The notes: generated from the letters alone by a model not told the origin. Shown: positions 27,500-36,776, counted from the first letter of the stretch. The stretch is 64,000 nucleotides of DNA from Candidatus Poribacteria bacterium (GCA_022822005.1 JAJECO010000018.1:55235-119234), one strand, 5' to 3'. Numbers and translations: made by a program.

Positions 27500-28291
27500 G
27501 TGAGCGGCATGATTCTATCTTGTACTACGTGTGCGTTGCGAAATCCACCGTTAGATGAAATCTTGGAAACCTTTAGACATGCGCCGGTAGCAGGATATTC
27601 GTACTGGGGGTTAGCAGGGCCCATTACTTGGACACCTGGACTTATTCGGTGGCTGGATACAGAGGGGTTACAGCGTCGCGCAGCTGAAGTAGGGTTAAAA
27701 GGCTTGACGGAGGTATACGCTTCGGCGATTGCTACCGACTCCGTTGAAGCTGCGGAACGGTCCGTCGAAGATTTGCTACTCAACGTAGAAGCAGCAGTGA
27801 AACTGAAGTGTCCTTTGGTTGTATTTTCCGGCGGAAAACGGGGAACAGGCGGTTTGGAAAACACGCTTGCTGGTCTCCGCAAACTGCTTAGTTTAATCGC
27901 CGATATGCCGGTAAAGGTAGCACTGGAACCGCATGTAGGTTCGCAATTCCAAAATGAAACAGATTATGAGAAGATCTTAGAAAACATCACTACAGAACAG
28001 CTTGGCATTACGATTGATACGGGGCATTTTCATGAAGCAGGTGTGGATTGGAAAGCGCTTATCCGCAAGTACCCGAACCGTATTTACAACGTCCATGTGA
28101 AAGATCACGTGGGTTCTCAGTCTGTCCCGATCGGGAAGGGAGAAATCGATATGGTGGGGTTAATCCATGAGCTTCGCGCAATTGGTTACCGGGGTCCACT
28201 TGCAGTTGAATTAGAGGTCAAAGATCCAGAAAATTTACCCCTTTATGTCTCCGATGCTTATCAATATCTGTCAAAATTGATTGGTAATTGA
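27500..28291 (+). CDS. Sugar phosphate isomerase/epimerase-like TIM-barrel protein
   Basis: The frame opens at a GTG at 27500; the ATG at 27509 is an equal alternative, with GAAGGG at 27492-27497 nearer the GTG. The protein of about 263 residues has the AP-endonuclease-2/xylose-isomerase-like barrel. Metal-ligand candidates lie at barrel strand ends: E in VALEPHVG, D in ITIDTGHFHE, H in YNVHVKDHVG and E in LAVELEV. Such proteins isomerise or dehydrate sugars, inositols or tagatose/erythrulose-type compounds; the substrate is not clear. It diverges from the CoA operon and faces the dehydrogenase at 28462-29568. Confidence 0.85.
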   Translation: MSGMILSCTTCALRNPPLDEILETFRHAPVAGYSYWGLAGPITWTPGLIRWLDTEGLQRRAAEVGLKGLTEVYASAIATDSVEAAERSVEDLLLNVEAAVKLKCPLVVFSGGKRGTGGLENTLAGLRKLLSLIADMPVKVALEPHVGSQFQNETDYEKILENITTEQLGITIDTGHFHEAGVDWKALIRKYPNRIYNVHVKDHVGSQSVPIGKGEIDMVGLIHELRAIGYRGPLAVELEVKDPENLPLYVSDAYQYLSKLIGN

Positions 28292-28338
28292 TAATAGGTG
28301 TGTTACCCGTTTGAATCAACCCTCATCTTCAATTGCTG

Positions 28339-28461
28339 CTACAGGATTCGGGCATAGACTTCAATCACCTGTAGACCATCGTGACTCGTGTGTGTCCCTG
28401 CGAGGGTAGAAATCTTCGGATTGACCCCGATTGTATCGGGAGCAGATCTGCGTTCCTCCAT
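28339..28461 (-). pseudogene. Possible gene remnant: 40-codon frame downstream of a Gfo/Idh/MocA gene
   Basis: Directly after the stop codon of the gene at 28462-29568, an ATG opens a 40-residue frame containing TIGVNPKISTLAGTHTS and ending DGLQVIEVYARIL. The ending DGLxVIEVYxxIL recalls the C-terminal helix of Gfo/Idh/MocA proteins, so this may be the leftover tail of a second dehydrogenase removed by deletion. No ribosome site of its own is evident. It could also be a real tiny protein or chance. Confidence 0.35.
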
Positions 28462-29568
28462 CTATCGATGCCAGTCGTACTCAAGACCTATGGTGCGATC
28501 GTCTAACGGTAAATCAACCCGTTTACCACCTTGAGCGGCAGATAACTTTATAGCAATTTCAACCTCAAGCGCGACAGCAACACGCCTTCCCGAATTCTTC
28601 GGTTCGTCGAGTTTACCTGCCAAGCAGTCCATGACATCCGCAAGCCCGTTGGTTGCACCACCGCCCATATGCATCTTAGCTCCGGGCCACGGCATCTCTG
28701 TCCTATGTGGTCCGGTAGAGGTTTCTACATCCTGAAACAGGGTCCAGTCGGAATAATGCTCTGGATGGTAAAGTTCGCCCCTCGTACCGGTAATGCGTAC
28801 AGCGGGCGCGCCCTTCCTAAAATGCACGACAAGCCCCGCATCCGTTATCATCATGCCTTGACCGCGGAACTCGTTACTGCCGGATTCACGCTTGGGCAAG
28901 TCACCTAGGCCTATAACCCACGCGGGGGTGCTATCAACAAAGTACGACCAGTTCTGGTGTTGTGAGAGATTTTTGTCCGACTCCGCCTCAATGGAAATCA
29001 CGTTCCCGATGGCGCCGCTTGTCATCAGATCCTTTGCTGTACCAAATGCCGGATGGCTGGTCGAAATGGCACCGCAACAGAGAGGAACACCGGCATCAGC
29101 ACATGCCTTAACCATGTGGTCTGCCTCCTCCAAAGTGTACGCTATCGGTTTTTCTGTCACGATGCCTTTTGCCCCGCACTCCACGGCGTAACAGGTTAAG
29201 TCAGAGCGTCCTTTGGTATTGGTAGCGATAGCAACGATATCTGGCTTTTCTTGTTGTAGCATCTTTTTGGCATCGGTATATAAAGCACGAACACCGTAAC
29301 GTTCACCAAAAGCAGCGAGTCTTCTCTTATCACGGTCAGCAGCCGCGACCAATTCAATTTCCGAACGATCTGACAGTGCTTCGGCATAGCTGGTCGGTAT
29401 TGATTTTCGAGTCGAATGCCGATCGTGGTAGTAGAATTTGCGGTGCAGATCTAATTCGGGTGTCGGGCGATCGATATCGTCGACGTGCCATACTCCCATA
29501 CGCTGTGCGAGGTCGTAGAGCATCCCCATCCAGCCGAGTCCGATAACCGCGCCTCTATATTGTGCCAT
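28462..29568 (-). CDS. Gfo/Idh/MocA-family NAD(P)-dependent oxidoreductase
   Basis: The 368-residue protein has the Rossmann motif IGLGWMG (9-15) and the catalytic EKP motif at E139-K140-P141. It is a close paralogue of the protein at 50218-51345: both share GLGWMGMLYD, DDIDRPTP, LVAAADRD, the KG-R-DLTC-AVE segment and the ending YDWHR/YDWFR, which places a highly specific lineage-wide subfamily. The substrate is probably a sugar or sugar derivative but cannot be named. The gene is single, followed by a possible remnant (28339-28461) and preceded by 205 bp without a gene. An extra N-terminal loop (residues 21-60) is unusual for the family. Confidence 0.87.
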   Translation of the reverse strand: MAQYRGAVIGLGWMGMLYDLAQRMGVWHVDDIDRPTPELDLHRKFYYHDRHSTRKSIPTSYAEALSDRSEIELVAAADRDKRRLAAFGERYGVRALYTDAKKMLQQEKPDIVAIATNTKGRSDLTCYAVECGAKGIVTEKPIAYTLEEADHMVKACADAGVPLCCGAISTSHPAFGTAKDLMTSGAIGNVISIEAESDKNLSQHQNWSYFVDSTPAWVIGLGDLPKRESGSNEFRGQGMMITDAGLVVHFRKGAPAVRITGTRGELYHPEHYSDWTLFQDVETSTGPHRTEMPWPGAKMHMGGGATNGLADVMDCLAGKLDEPKNSGRRVAVALEVEIAIKLSAAQGGKRVDLPLDDRTIGLEYDWHR

Positions 29569-29773
29569 TTCCGACTCCTTAATGTGACTACTACTTCATG
29601 AAATAAATTGTGACAAGTCGCTCACCGCTCGGCTTGGATAGACATATCCAAGCCATCTTTGCGGAGGCACAGTGGATTTGTCAATCACTACGAGCAGATC
29701 AGCATTTATCTGATAGTGTACTACGGTTTTAACATACGTTTTGGTAGTTTATGTTGGACATCTACCAAACTGG

Positions 29774-32011
29774 TTATTCTTTCACTGCAATAATCTCTGA
29801 GGTTTGTTGTTGTAGCTGCACCAGCTCATAGAAGATTCCTTTTTTCTCCAGCAATTCATTATGAGTGCCAATCTCGACAATACGTCCGCCCTCAAGTATG
29901 ACCAGTCTATCGGCATTTCGTAGGGTAGATAGACGGTGGGCGATGGCAAAGGTGGTTCGCCCTTGGGTCAACCGTGCGATTGCTTCCTGAATCTGCTTTT
30001 CGGTTTCCACATCCACTGACGAAGTCGCCTCATCCAAGATGAGGATTTTGGGGTCGTGGAGGATGGCGCGTGCAATAGCGACACGTTGCTTTTCGCCGCC
30101 CGACAGTTCGCTGCCCCGCTCTCCGACCTGCGTGTCATAGCCATCGGATTTCGCAACAATAAAGTCATGCGCATTCGCGGCAATCGCCGCATCCATAATC
30201 TCCTCAAAATTTGCTCCGGGCTTTCCGTAGCTGATGTTCTCGGCAACGGTACCACTGAACAGGAATGGCTCTTGCGGCACGATACCGATTTGGCTCCGCA
30301 GATCCTCAAGGCGAATCTTCTGAATAGGGAGGTCATCAATCTCGATTGTACCCTGATCGACATCATAGAATCTACAAATCAGATTAACCGTAGTTGTTTT
30401 ACCAACGCCGGATCTGCCGACAAGCCCGATCATTTCACCGGCTGAGATATCAAGGTCTATTTCATGCAGGACGGGCTTGCTCTTATCGTAACCAAATGTG
30501 ACATTCTTGAAGCTTACTTCGCCTTTGATATTGGAAATGGGACGTGCAGCGGGGTCTCTGTAGGCTTCGGCTGGTGTGTCAATCACCTCAAAAATACGTT
30601 CTGCACCTGCAAATGCCCGCGTCATCCAACTGTTGACCTCGCCAAACCACTCTACAGGCTCATAGAGCATCCACATATAAGCGTAAAACGCTAATAGTGT
30701 CCCGATGGTCAGCGTATCTGCCACAACCTCACGTCCGCCGAAAAACCAAACTATCAACATGCCAAAGCTGGTTAGAAGGGTCGTTGTGGCAAAGAAGATC
30801 TCCCAATTCGTCTCCGTCCTAATGGCAAGTTGACGGATTTTCTTGTTTTGAGCCCCAAATGTCGCAATTTCTCTCACTTCTTGGGCAAAAGCTTTGACAA
30901 CACGGATACCGGACAACGCCTCGTTTACGGTCGCCATGATGTCTGACCAAGCCTGATCCCATTTGTTGAAGTAAAGTCGCATTCGTTTCCAGAATAGAAC
31001 ACCCCACCCCAGCATAAACGGGATCGGTATGAGAATCAGCAGGGCTAACAACCAGTGCATCCAGAAGAGAATACTCAGGATACCGATGAGCATGAGCGTG
31101 TTAATGATCAGATAGGGGAGTCCTTCGACCAGAAATTCCTGTAATCTTCCGGCATCTCGGGTTACGCGGGACATGACCGCACCAACCTGTCTCCTGTCAT
31201 AAAATTGAAGGGAGAGTAACTCCAGCTGTTGGTAAAGTCGGTTGCGGATATCCGCGGTAATCCGCGCACCTAACCAACTCACCGTCCAACCGTGTGCCCA
31301 TTCCATACCCCAGTTCAATACACGTATGGCGATCAACCCGAGTACAAGCAAACCAAGCAGAGCGAGTCGTTCAGACATCTCGTTCGCGTGTTCTCCCGTT
31401 GGCACCAGCACACCATCTACGATCTGCCGGGTTAGCATTGGAGGAACCACTGCTGTGCCCATCCCTATTAAAGAGACAGCTGTTAAGAGGAGAGCATGTT
31501 TTCTGTAAGGTTTTAGATAGGTAGCGATGCGCTGCAACGTTGCAAGACGCCGAATACAAGCCGGACAAATTCCATTCTTTTCAGGGAGCAGCTTACCGCA
31601 CTTGTCGCATCGGGTGCGGTCAAGTTGCGTATTAATCAGGAACGCCCCTCCCTTACGAAGTTGCTCGATGCCGCGTGTGACTTCAGAAAACTTTTCTGCG
31701 AGAGAATTGGAATAAGGAACTGCGATGGTCGGTTTATCCTTCCGTTCAATGTTCAAGCGACCCCCACCAACCAGTGCTTCGGTCTGCACAAGGGTCAACT
31801 CGTCAATGGGCACCTTGACAACGCTGTCAAGCCCGGTCGTTGGGACAATCAGGAGTCGTTTATCCGTAACAATCACCCATTGTGTTCCAAACTCTCCTTC
31901 CTGATTTAGATCCGTGGATACACGGATAAGTTCCTCCTCTCCCGCGGGGAGCATCCCGCTTATCTTTGCTCTAACCAAATGTGGCATAGACTCAAGTAAT
32001 TTTGTTTTCAT
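29774..32011 (-). CDS. ABC exporter (fused permease-ATPase) with N-terminal PH-like and zinc-ribbon segments
   Basis: The 745-residue half-transporter has an unusual N-terminus. Residues about 1-120 look like a bacterial PH-like beta domain (QWVIVTDKRLLIVP, then LNIERKDKPTIAVPY). C135, C138, C149 and C152 follow in a CxxC-x10-CxxC zinc ribbon. The six-helix ABC exporter domain covers about 170-450. The ATPase has Walker A GRSGVGKT (about 532), the signature LSGGE (about 634), Walker B ILILDEAT (about 657) and the H-loop AHRLST (about 690). All nucleotide-binding motifs are intact, so it should be an active exporter, probably a homodimer, of lipid-like or drug-like compounds. Substrate unknown. 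Typical exporters of this type are 570-600 residues. Confidence 0.92.
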   Translation of the reverse strand: MKTKLLESMPHLVRAKISGMLPAGEEELIRVSTDLNQEGEFGTQWVIVTDKRLLIVPTTGLDSVVKVPIDELTLVQTEALVGGGRLNIERKDKPTIAVPYSNSLAEKFSEVTRGIEQLRKGGAFLINTQLDRTRCDKCGKLLPEKNGICPACIRRLATLQRIATYLKPYRKHALLLTAVSLIGMGTAVVPPMLTRQIVDGVLVPTGEHANEMSERLALLGLLVLGLIAIRVLNWGMEWAHGWTVSWLGARITADIRNRLYQQLELLSLQFYDRRQVGAVMSRVTRDAGRLQEFLVEGLPYLIINTLMLIGILSILFWMHWLLALLILIPIPFMLGWGVLFWKRMRLYFNKWDQAWSDIMATVNEALSGIRVVKAFAQEVREIATFGAQNKKIRQLAIRTETNWEIFFATTTLLTSFGMLIVWFFGGREVVADTLTIGTLLAFYAYMWMLYEPVEWFGEVNSWMTRAFAGAERIFEVIDTPAEAYRDPAARPISNIKGEVSFKNVTFGYDKSKPVLHEIDLDISAGEMIGLVGRSGVGKTTTVNLICRFYDVDQGTIEIDDLPIQKIRLEDLRSQIGIVPQEPFLFSGTVAENISYGKPGANFEEIMDAAIAANAHDFIVAKSDGYDTQVGERGSELSGGEKQRVAIARAILHDPKILILDEATSSVDVETEKQIQEAIARLTQGRTTFAIAHRLSTLRNADRLVILEGGRIVEIGTHNELLEKKGIFYELVQLQQQTSEIIAVKE

Positions 32012-32196
32012 AGCGTTTCATTAACCGTATATTTGGATAGGTAGCACTCCCTTACTTAATCCATTACCACTAAATTTCTTCATCCAAAAATGGTGGAGTT
32101 TTCCCTCCATTAACCGGTGCACCGTGTTGAAATTATACCATTTCTGAGTGATTATAGTGAATTCTAAAAATAAACAGACACCTTCGCCCCTCGGTA

Positions 32197-32217
32197 GGTG
32201 CGGTTTCTAACCGCACC
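32197..32217. repeat. 21-bp palindromic repeat, plus orientation
   Basis: Arms GGTGCGGTT and AACCGCACC around TCT form a 9-bp stem with a 3-nt loop. The reverse complement of the full element occurs at 32674-32694. Confidence 0.75.
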
Positions 32218-32291
32218 GGTTTGGAGTGTCTCATTAATTCTAAGATCCACTTAATATATGCGTAAGAATTTTACATGAACCTTCATTCCTT

Positions 32292-32320
32292 TTGCTTTGT
32301 AAAATGGGGCGTGATATAAT
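32292..32320 (+). promoter_or_regulatory. Possible promoter with extended -10
   Basis: TTGCTT at 32292-32297 and TATAAT at 32315-32320 with 17 bp between, the latter preceded by TGA (TGATATAAT). It points toward the LRR gene but is 735 bp from it, so a long leader or an unrecognised transcript would be implied. Confidence 0.35.
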
Positions 32321-32446
32321 CTGCCCAAGGGTACTCATAATTATTATATAAATCTTGGCAGGACTTACGCCCTTCGATTGTAGTTACCCGTTTCTTAATC
32401 CCGGCAAGTCGGGGATTCATCGGGCGTTGGGAACGATGACCTGTAG

Positions 32447-32465
32447 GCGGGGCATCTTGCCCCGC
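32447..32465. repeat. Palindromic repeat, copy 2 (GCGGGGC hairpin)
   Basis: Exact copy of the 19-bp sequence at 23620-23638, again preceded by AGGCGG. Confidence 0.75.
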
Positions 32466-32653
32466 ATCCTCCTACCGATGAATCGCCGAACTACCCCCTT
32501 GATAAGGAGGGCAGGTTGTAAACTCTCGGCACAGTCGGAGGAGGTTGGCTTTAACCGTTCAACTGCGTAACTTTTACTATAGTAAATCCTAAAAACAGAT
32601 AGACGCTTTCGCTCTTCGTGTATGGTAGGCGCTGTTTCTCCCGACATGTTGGG

Positions 32654-32671
32654 ATCCCGATTTATCGGGAT
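32654..32671. repeat. Palindrome ATCCCGAT/ATCGGGAT
   Basis: An 8-bp stem with a 2-nt centre. A related CCCGAT-TGT-ATCGGG hairpin occurs at 28426-28440 within the gene remnant downstream of the dehydrogenase. Confidence 0.6.
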
Positions 32672-32673
32672 GC

Positions 32674-32694
32674 GGTGCGGTTAGAAACCGCACC
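32674..32694. repeat. 21-bp palindromic repeat, minus orientation
   Basis: Reverse complement of 32197-32217. Both copies are followed within about 30 bp by GGTTTGGAGTGTCT. Confidence 0.75.
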
Positions 32695-32883
32695 TACCGG
32701 GCTTGGAGGCAATGCGGTTCGGTTTGGAGTGTCTAAGTAATTGAGGGGGTGCATAATTGCTGTCTGAATCACGGAGTCCACTGATTACGCAGAAAACATC
32801 AATAAGCAAACAAAACGGCTACCGGCCTCACGTTCCTTCAGCAAACCGAATACACAAAAGTCCCGATGATCCGACAGAAACCT

Positions 32884-32950
32884 TCGCTCCAGCGGAGCGA
32901 TATGTCTATAGAACAGCGATAAGATCAATGCCTGCGCTCCAGCGGAGCGC
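32884..32950. repeat. Tandem pair of CGCTCC-AGC-GGAGCG palindromes, 50-bp period
   Basis: TCGCTCCAGCGGAGCGA (32884-32900) and GCGCTCCAGCGGAGCGC (32934-32950) are near-identical 17-bp palindromes exactly 50 bp apart; each is followed by a related ATGTxTATxxA sequence. Two copies are too few for a CRISPR array. Confidence 0.7.
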
Positions 32951-33054
32951 AATGTGTATGCATAGCAATAGAGTTAATCTACTAAGATTGCCACACATGC
33001 ACACCCCTCAAGTAATTCTAAAATCTACTATAAATATTCCCAAGAAGGAAATCT

Positions 33055-36000
33055 ATGAAAAAACTAATTCTCTATTTCACTTTTTTCCTGCTGATTTGCC
33101 TCACCCTTCCGCCGCCCGTAACGGCACAAATCGTAAACATCCCCGACGCTAACCTCCGCGCTGCAATTGAGACCGCTCTTGGCCAAGCGTCAGGTGTCCC
33201 AATCACTGCATCAGAAATGAAAATCTTGAGGCACCTTGAAGCCAGAAACACTAACATCGACGACTTGACCGGGCTTGAGTTTGCAATCAACCTGACAGAA
33301 CTGGACCTTGGGTATGTGAAGGCAGAGGGGCGTAGGATGAACAGCAACTCGGTATCAAATCTCTCGTCTTTGGCGGGATCAACTAGCTTGACAGAGCTAC
33401 GGCTTTGGGGTAACAGTATCTCAGATGTCTCGGCTTTAGCAGAATTAACGAACCTGACACTCTTGGATATTTCCGATAACAGTATATCGGATATATCGCC
33501 TTTGGCGGGATTAATTAACCTGACACACTTGGATCTTGACAACAACGCGCTGTCGGACATCTCAGCAGTGGCAGGATTAACTAACCTGACATTCTTGGAT
33601 ATTTGGGGCACCCCCCTTTCAGACATCTCACCGGTGGTAGGCTTAACTAACTTGACTGCACTGGGGCTTGGTGGAAACAATATATCGAACATCTCACCGG
33701 TGGCGGGCTTGACTAACCTGACAGGACTATATCTTCTTGGTAACCATATCACAGATATATCCTCCCTATCGGACTTAACCAATCTGAAAACACTGTGGCT
33801 TCAGAACAACAACATTTCGGACATCTCACCCCTGGTAGCGAATACGGGATTGGGGAGAGGAGACGAGGTTTATGTGCAGGGAAATCCCTTGAGCTACGCA
33901 TCAATAAAGACTCACATTCCCGATCTGAAAAGCAGAGGGATTACAGTTGAGTTTGACGACGTTAGCGTGAAAGTCGTGGAACCGGTAAATATCCCCGACC
34001 CGAACCTCCGCGCTGCGATTATGACCACTCTCAATAAGGCACCGGGTGCGACTCTCACTACGTGGGATATGGCAACTTTAACCCGCCTTGAAGCACAAGA
34101 CGCCAACATCAGCAATTTGACCGGGCTCGAACATGCAACCAACCTGACACGACTGGACCTGGGGTACAACTATATCTCAGATCTCTCGCCTTTGACCGGA
34201 TTAACCCGTTTGCCGTGGCTGAATCTTACTTCAAACAATATCCGGGACATCTCGCCTCTAGTAGAAAATACAGGATTGGGAAATGACGATGAGATTAATG
34301 TGCAGGGAAATCCCCTTAGTCATATATCAATCAAAACTCATATTCCAATCCTCCAAAGCAGAGGAGTTACAGTTAAGTTTGACGACACAACGCACTTGAA
34401 CGTTGGGGAACCGCGCACGGTACGGTTGATTTACTTCTTGCCCAACGACCGATCGTACCGTGCAGACGTGGTTCAGCGGATGAAAGATGAGATTCTCAAC
34501 ATTCAAACCTTCTTTGCCGAGATGATGGAGGCACACAGTTGGGGAAAAACCTTCCGCGTGGAAACCAAAACCCAAGGTGAGCCAAAGGTGCATCGCATGG
34601 ATGGGAAACACCCCGATACCCACTACCTTGACAACACGTATAGTACTGTATACGACGAGGTTGAGAGGGCGTTCGACCTTAATGCAAACGTTTACTGCAT
34701 CGTCATTGACAATAGTATAGATGGAATTGGTCTGGATGCGTACCGGCGTACTGGAGGTGTCGGAGGTAGGCGGGGGAAAAATGGTGGACTTGCGTTAGTT
34801 TCTGACGAATTTAGGGTTACAACGGTGGTGCATGAACTGGGACACGCCTTCGGATTGCATCACAATTTCAACGACGACGCATATATCATGTCGCACTTCT
34901 CTCCAGAACGGAATCAGTTATCTGCGTGTGGTGCTGAATATTTGTCTATACATCCCTACTTCAATCCCAACACCTCAACTAAAAAGGGAGAACGACCAAC
35001 CATTGAACTCATTTCACCACCTCGATATACAGCAGGAGCACGGAGTATCCCAGTTCGACTCAAAATCAGCGATTCAAAGGGACTTTACCAAATGCGCCTA
35101 CTTGTTCGACACAGCACCACCGGAAATGAAATGAAGGCATGCCGTGGATTGGCAGGTGACAAAGATACCGTCGTTGAATTTGACTATGATGGTGTTATTC
35201 CATCCGATGGCTTGACGAGTCTGTCCAACCCTGTGGTGCATCCGATGTATGCCGAAGTCGTTGATACAGACGGGAATGCAGGTTGGACATTTTTTGTGCT
35301 GTTTTCTGAAGCACTTCAGCCCCTGATGAAAATTTCAGGTGATAACCTGCACAGCTTACCCAATACACTGTTACCTGTCCCATTTGTCGTTGAATTACGG
35401 GATGTGAACAACGGTTTTGTGCGTGACGGGGTTCCCGTCACGTTTACTGTTATCGCTGGCGATGGAATGCTCAGCGTCACCCGTACTACAACTGATGAAA
35501 AAGGTAGATCAGAAAGTACGCTCACACTGGGTCCTAATCTGGGAATAAACACCGTCGAGGTGTCCGCCGCTGGAATTGAGGGTACGGTAATCTTTAACGC
35601 CGTGGCGGGGGCTGCGGTGGACATCCCTGACACCAACCTCCGTGCTGCAGTTGAAGAAGCCCTCGGTAAGGCACCGGGGACACCGATTGCTCCGGCAGAG
35701 ATGGCAATCTTAACGCGCCTTGAAGCAAGAAACGCCAATATCAGCGATTTGACCGGGTTGGAACACGCAACCAATTTGGAAGTGGTACTTCTTCAACGCA
35801 ACAACATCTTAGACATCTCGCCTGTGGTGGGCTTAACCCATCTGACAGTGTTGGGACTTGGAGGCAACTCGGTATCAGACATCTCTGCAGTAGCAGGCTT
35901 AACCAACCTGAAAGTGCTGAGGCTTTGGATCAACTCGATATCGGATATTTCAGCACTTTCAAGTTTGTCCTATCTGCGAGAGCTAGCGTTGGAACATAAC

Positions 36001-36774
36001 AATATTACAGACCTTTCGCCCCTTGTAGCCAACACGAGATTGGAAAATGGGGACACGGTTGACGTGCGGGGAAATCCCCTAAGTTACCAATCTATCCACA
36101 CCCACATCCCCGCTCTCAAAAGCAGAGGAGTTACGATTGAGTTTGATATGGACGGAACACGCCCCCCGGATGTCAACAACGACGGTAGTGTGAATGTCTT
36201 GGATTTAATCTTGATTGCGTCCAAATTCGAGAATACAGGGGCCAATTTAGCAGCGGATGTCAATGGAGATGGAGTTGTCAATGTCATAGATCTGGTATTG
36301 GTTGCGGGAATGCTCAATAGTGCAGCAGCCCCATCTGCAGCGCAGCCACAAGTACCTGAGACACTCACGGCGGTAGAGATTCACGGTTGGTTGACCGGCG
36401 CAAGGACACTTGAGGTTAGGGATCCAATCATGAAACGGGGATTTCTGGTGCTTGAACAACTCTTGCTATCCCTCACCCCAAAAGAGACGGAGCTGTTAGC
36501 AAACTATCCGAATCCGTTCAATCCAGAGACGTGGATACCGTATCGGTTGGCGGAGGATGCTTTCGTGACGTTGACTATCTATGACGGGAGCGGTCAGATT
36601 ATCCGTGCGCTTGAGGTTGGGCATCGGATTGCATCTGCCTACGAGAATCGATCGAAGGCAATCTATTGGGATGGGAGAAATGATGTCCGTGAGCGGGTGG
36701 CAAGTGGCGTGTACTTTTACACGCTGTCCGCCGATGAGTATTCTGCCACGCGCAGGATGCTAATTATCAAATAG
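33055..36774 (+). CDS. Secreted modular protein: leucine-rich repeats, metzincin-type protease, Big-like, dockerin and FlgD/T9SS-like tail
   Basis: The 1239-residue protein starts 4 bp after an AAGAAGGA site and has a signal peptide (cleavage after VTA, about residue 24). Three internalin-like LRR blocks each begin with a cap of the type IPDxNLRAAI (about 28, 313 and 857) and contain 22-residue repeats with LTNLTxL and NxISDISPL. Between blocks two and three lies a metalloprotease region with HELGHAFGLHH (H593, E594, H597, H603) and a Met-turn candidate YIM (M612), the metzincin signature. An Ig-like (Big_1-type) domain follows (about 755-850). A dockerin type I (DVNNDGSVNVLDL from 1039, second loop DVNGDGVVNVIDL) and a sorting-like C-terminal domain (NYPNPFNPETW from 1150) end the protein. 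Role: a cell-surface or secreted protein-binding protease; targets unknown. Confidence 0.88.
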   Translation: MKKLILYFTFFLLICLTLPPPVTAQIVNIPDANLRAAIETALGQASGVPITASEMKILRHLEARNTNIDDLTGLEFAINLTELDLGYVKAEGRRMNSNSVSNLSSLAGSTSLTELRLWGNSISDVSALAELTNLTLLDISDNSISDISPLAGLINLTHLDLDNNALSDISAVAGLTNLTFLDIWGTPLSDISPVVGLTNLTALGLGGNNISNISPVAGLTNLTGLYLLGNHITDISSLSDLTNLKTLWLQNNNISDISPLVANTGLGRGDEVYVQGNPLSYASIKTHIPDLKSRGITVEFDDVSVKVVEPVNIPDPNLRAAIMTTLNKAPGATLTTWDMATLTRLEAQDANISNLTGLEHATNLTRLDLGYNYISDLSPLTGLTRLPWLNLTSNNIRDISPLVENTGLGNDDEINVQGNPLSHISIKTHIPILQSRGVTVKFDDTTHLNVGEPRTVRLIYFLPNDRSYRADVVQRMKDEILNIQTFFAEMMEAHSWGKTFRVETKTQGEPKVHRMDGKHPDTHYLDNTYSTVYDEVERAFDLNANVYCIVIDNSIDGIGLDAYRRTGGVGGRRGKNGGLALVSDEFRVTTVVHELGHAFGLHHNFNDDAYIMSHFSPERNQLSACGAEYLSIHPYFNPNTSTKKGERPTIELISPPRYTAGARSIPVRLKISDSKGLYQMRLLVRHSTTGNEMKACRGLAGDKDTVVEFDYDGVIPSDGLTSLSNPVVHPMYAEVVDTDGNAGWTFFVLFSEALQPLMKISGDNLHSLPNTLLPVPFVVELRDVNNGFVRDGVPVTFTVIAGDGMLSVTRTTTDEKGRSESTLTLGPNLGINTVEVSAAGIEGTVIFNAVAGAAVDIPDTNLRAAVEEALGKAPGTPIAPAEMAILTRLEARNANISDLTGLEHATNLEVVLLQRNNILDISPVVGLTHLTVLGLGGNSVSDISAVAGLTNLKVLRLWINSISDISALSSLSYLRELALEHNNITDLSPLVANTRLENGDTVDVRGNPLSYQSIHTHIPALKSRGVTIEFDMDGTRPPDVNNDGSVNVLDLILIASKFENTGANLAADVNGDGVVNVIDLVLVAGMLNSAAAPSAAQPQVPETLTAVEIHGWLTGARTLEVRDPIMKRGFLVLEQLLLSLTPKETELLANYPNPFNPETWIPYRLAEDAFVTLTIYDGSGQIIRALEVGHRIASAYENRSKAIYWDGRNDVRERVASGVYFYTLSADEYSATRRMLIIK

Positions 36775-36776
36775 GA

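Larger units (their letters stand above)
32012..33054. other. Repeat-rich intergenic region, 1.04 kb
   Basis: No convincing gene; frames at 32355-32570 and 32757-33152 run through palindromes and are probably not coding. The stretch around 32150-32240 is partly repeated at 32570-32735 (CTAAAAAxA, CAGA-AGAC, TTTGGAGTGTCT blocks). Individual palindromes are listed separately. A possible extended -10 promoter lies at 32292-32320. Confidence 0.6.

Noticed and set aside
32884..32950. CRISPR-like spacing of two palindromes
   Set aside because: Only two copies, no further repeats and no cas genes near; more likely a dispersed repeat family.
32757..33152. 131-codon plus-strand frame before the LRR gene
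   Set aside because: It runs through palindromic repeats, overlaps the real gene start and signal peptide, and has no ribosome site.
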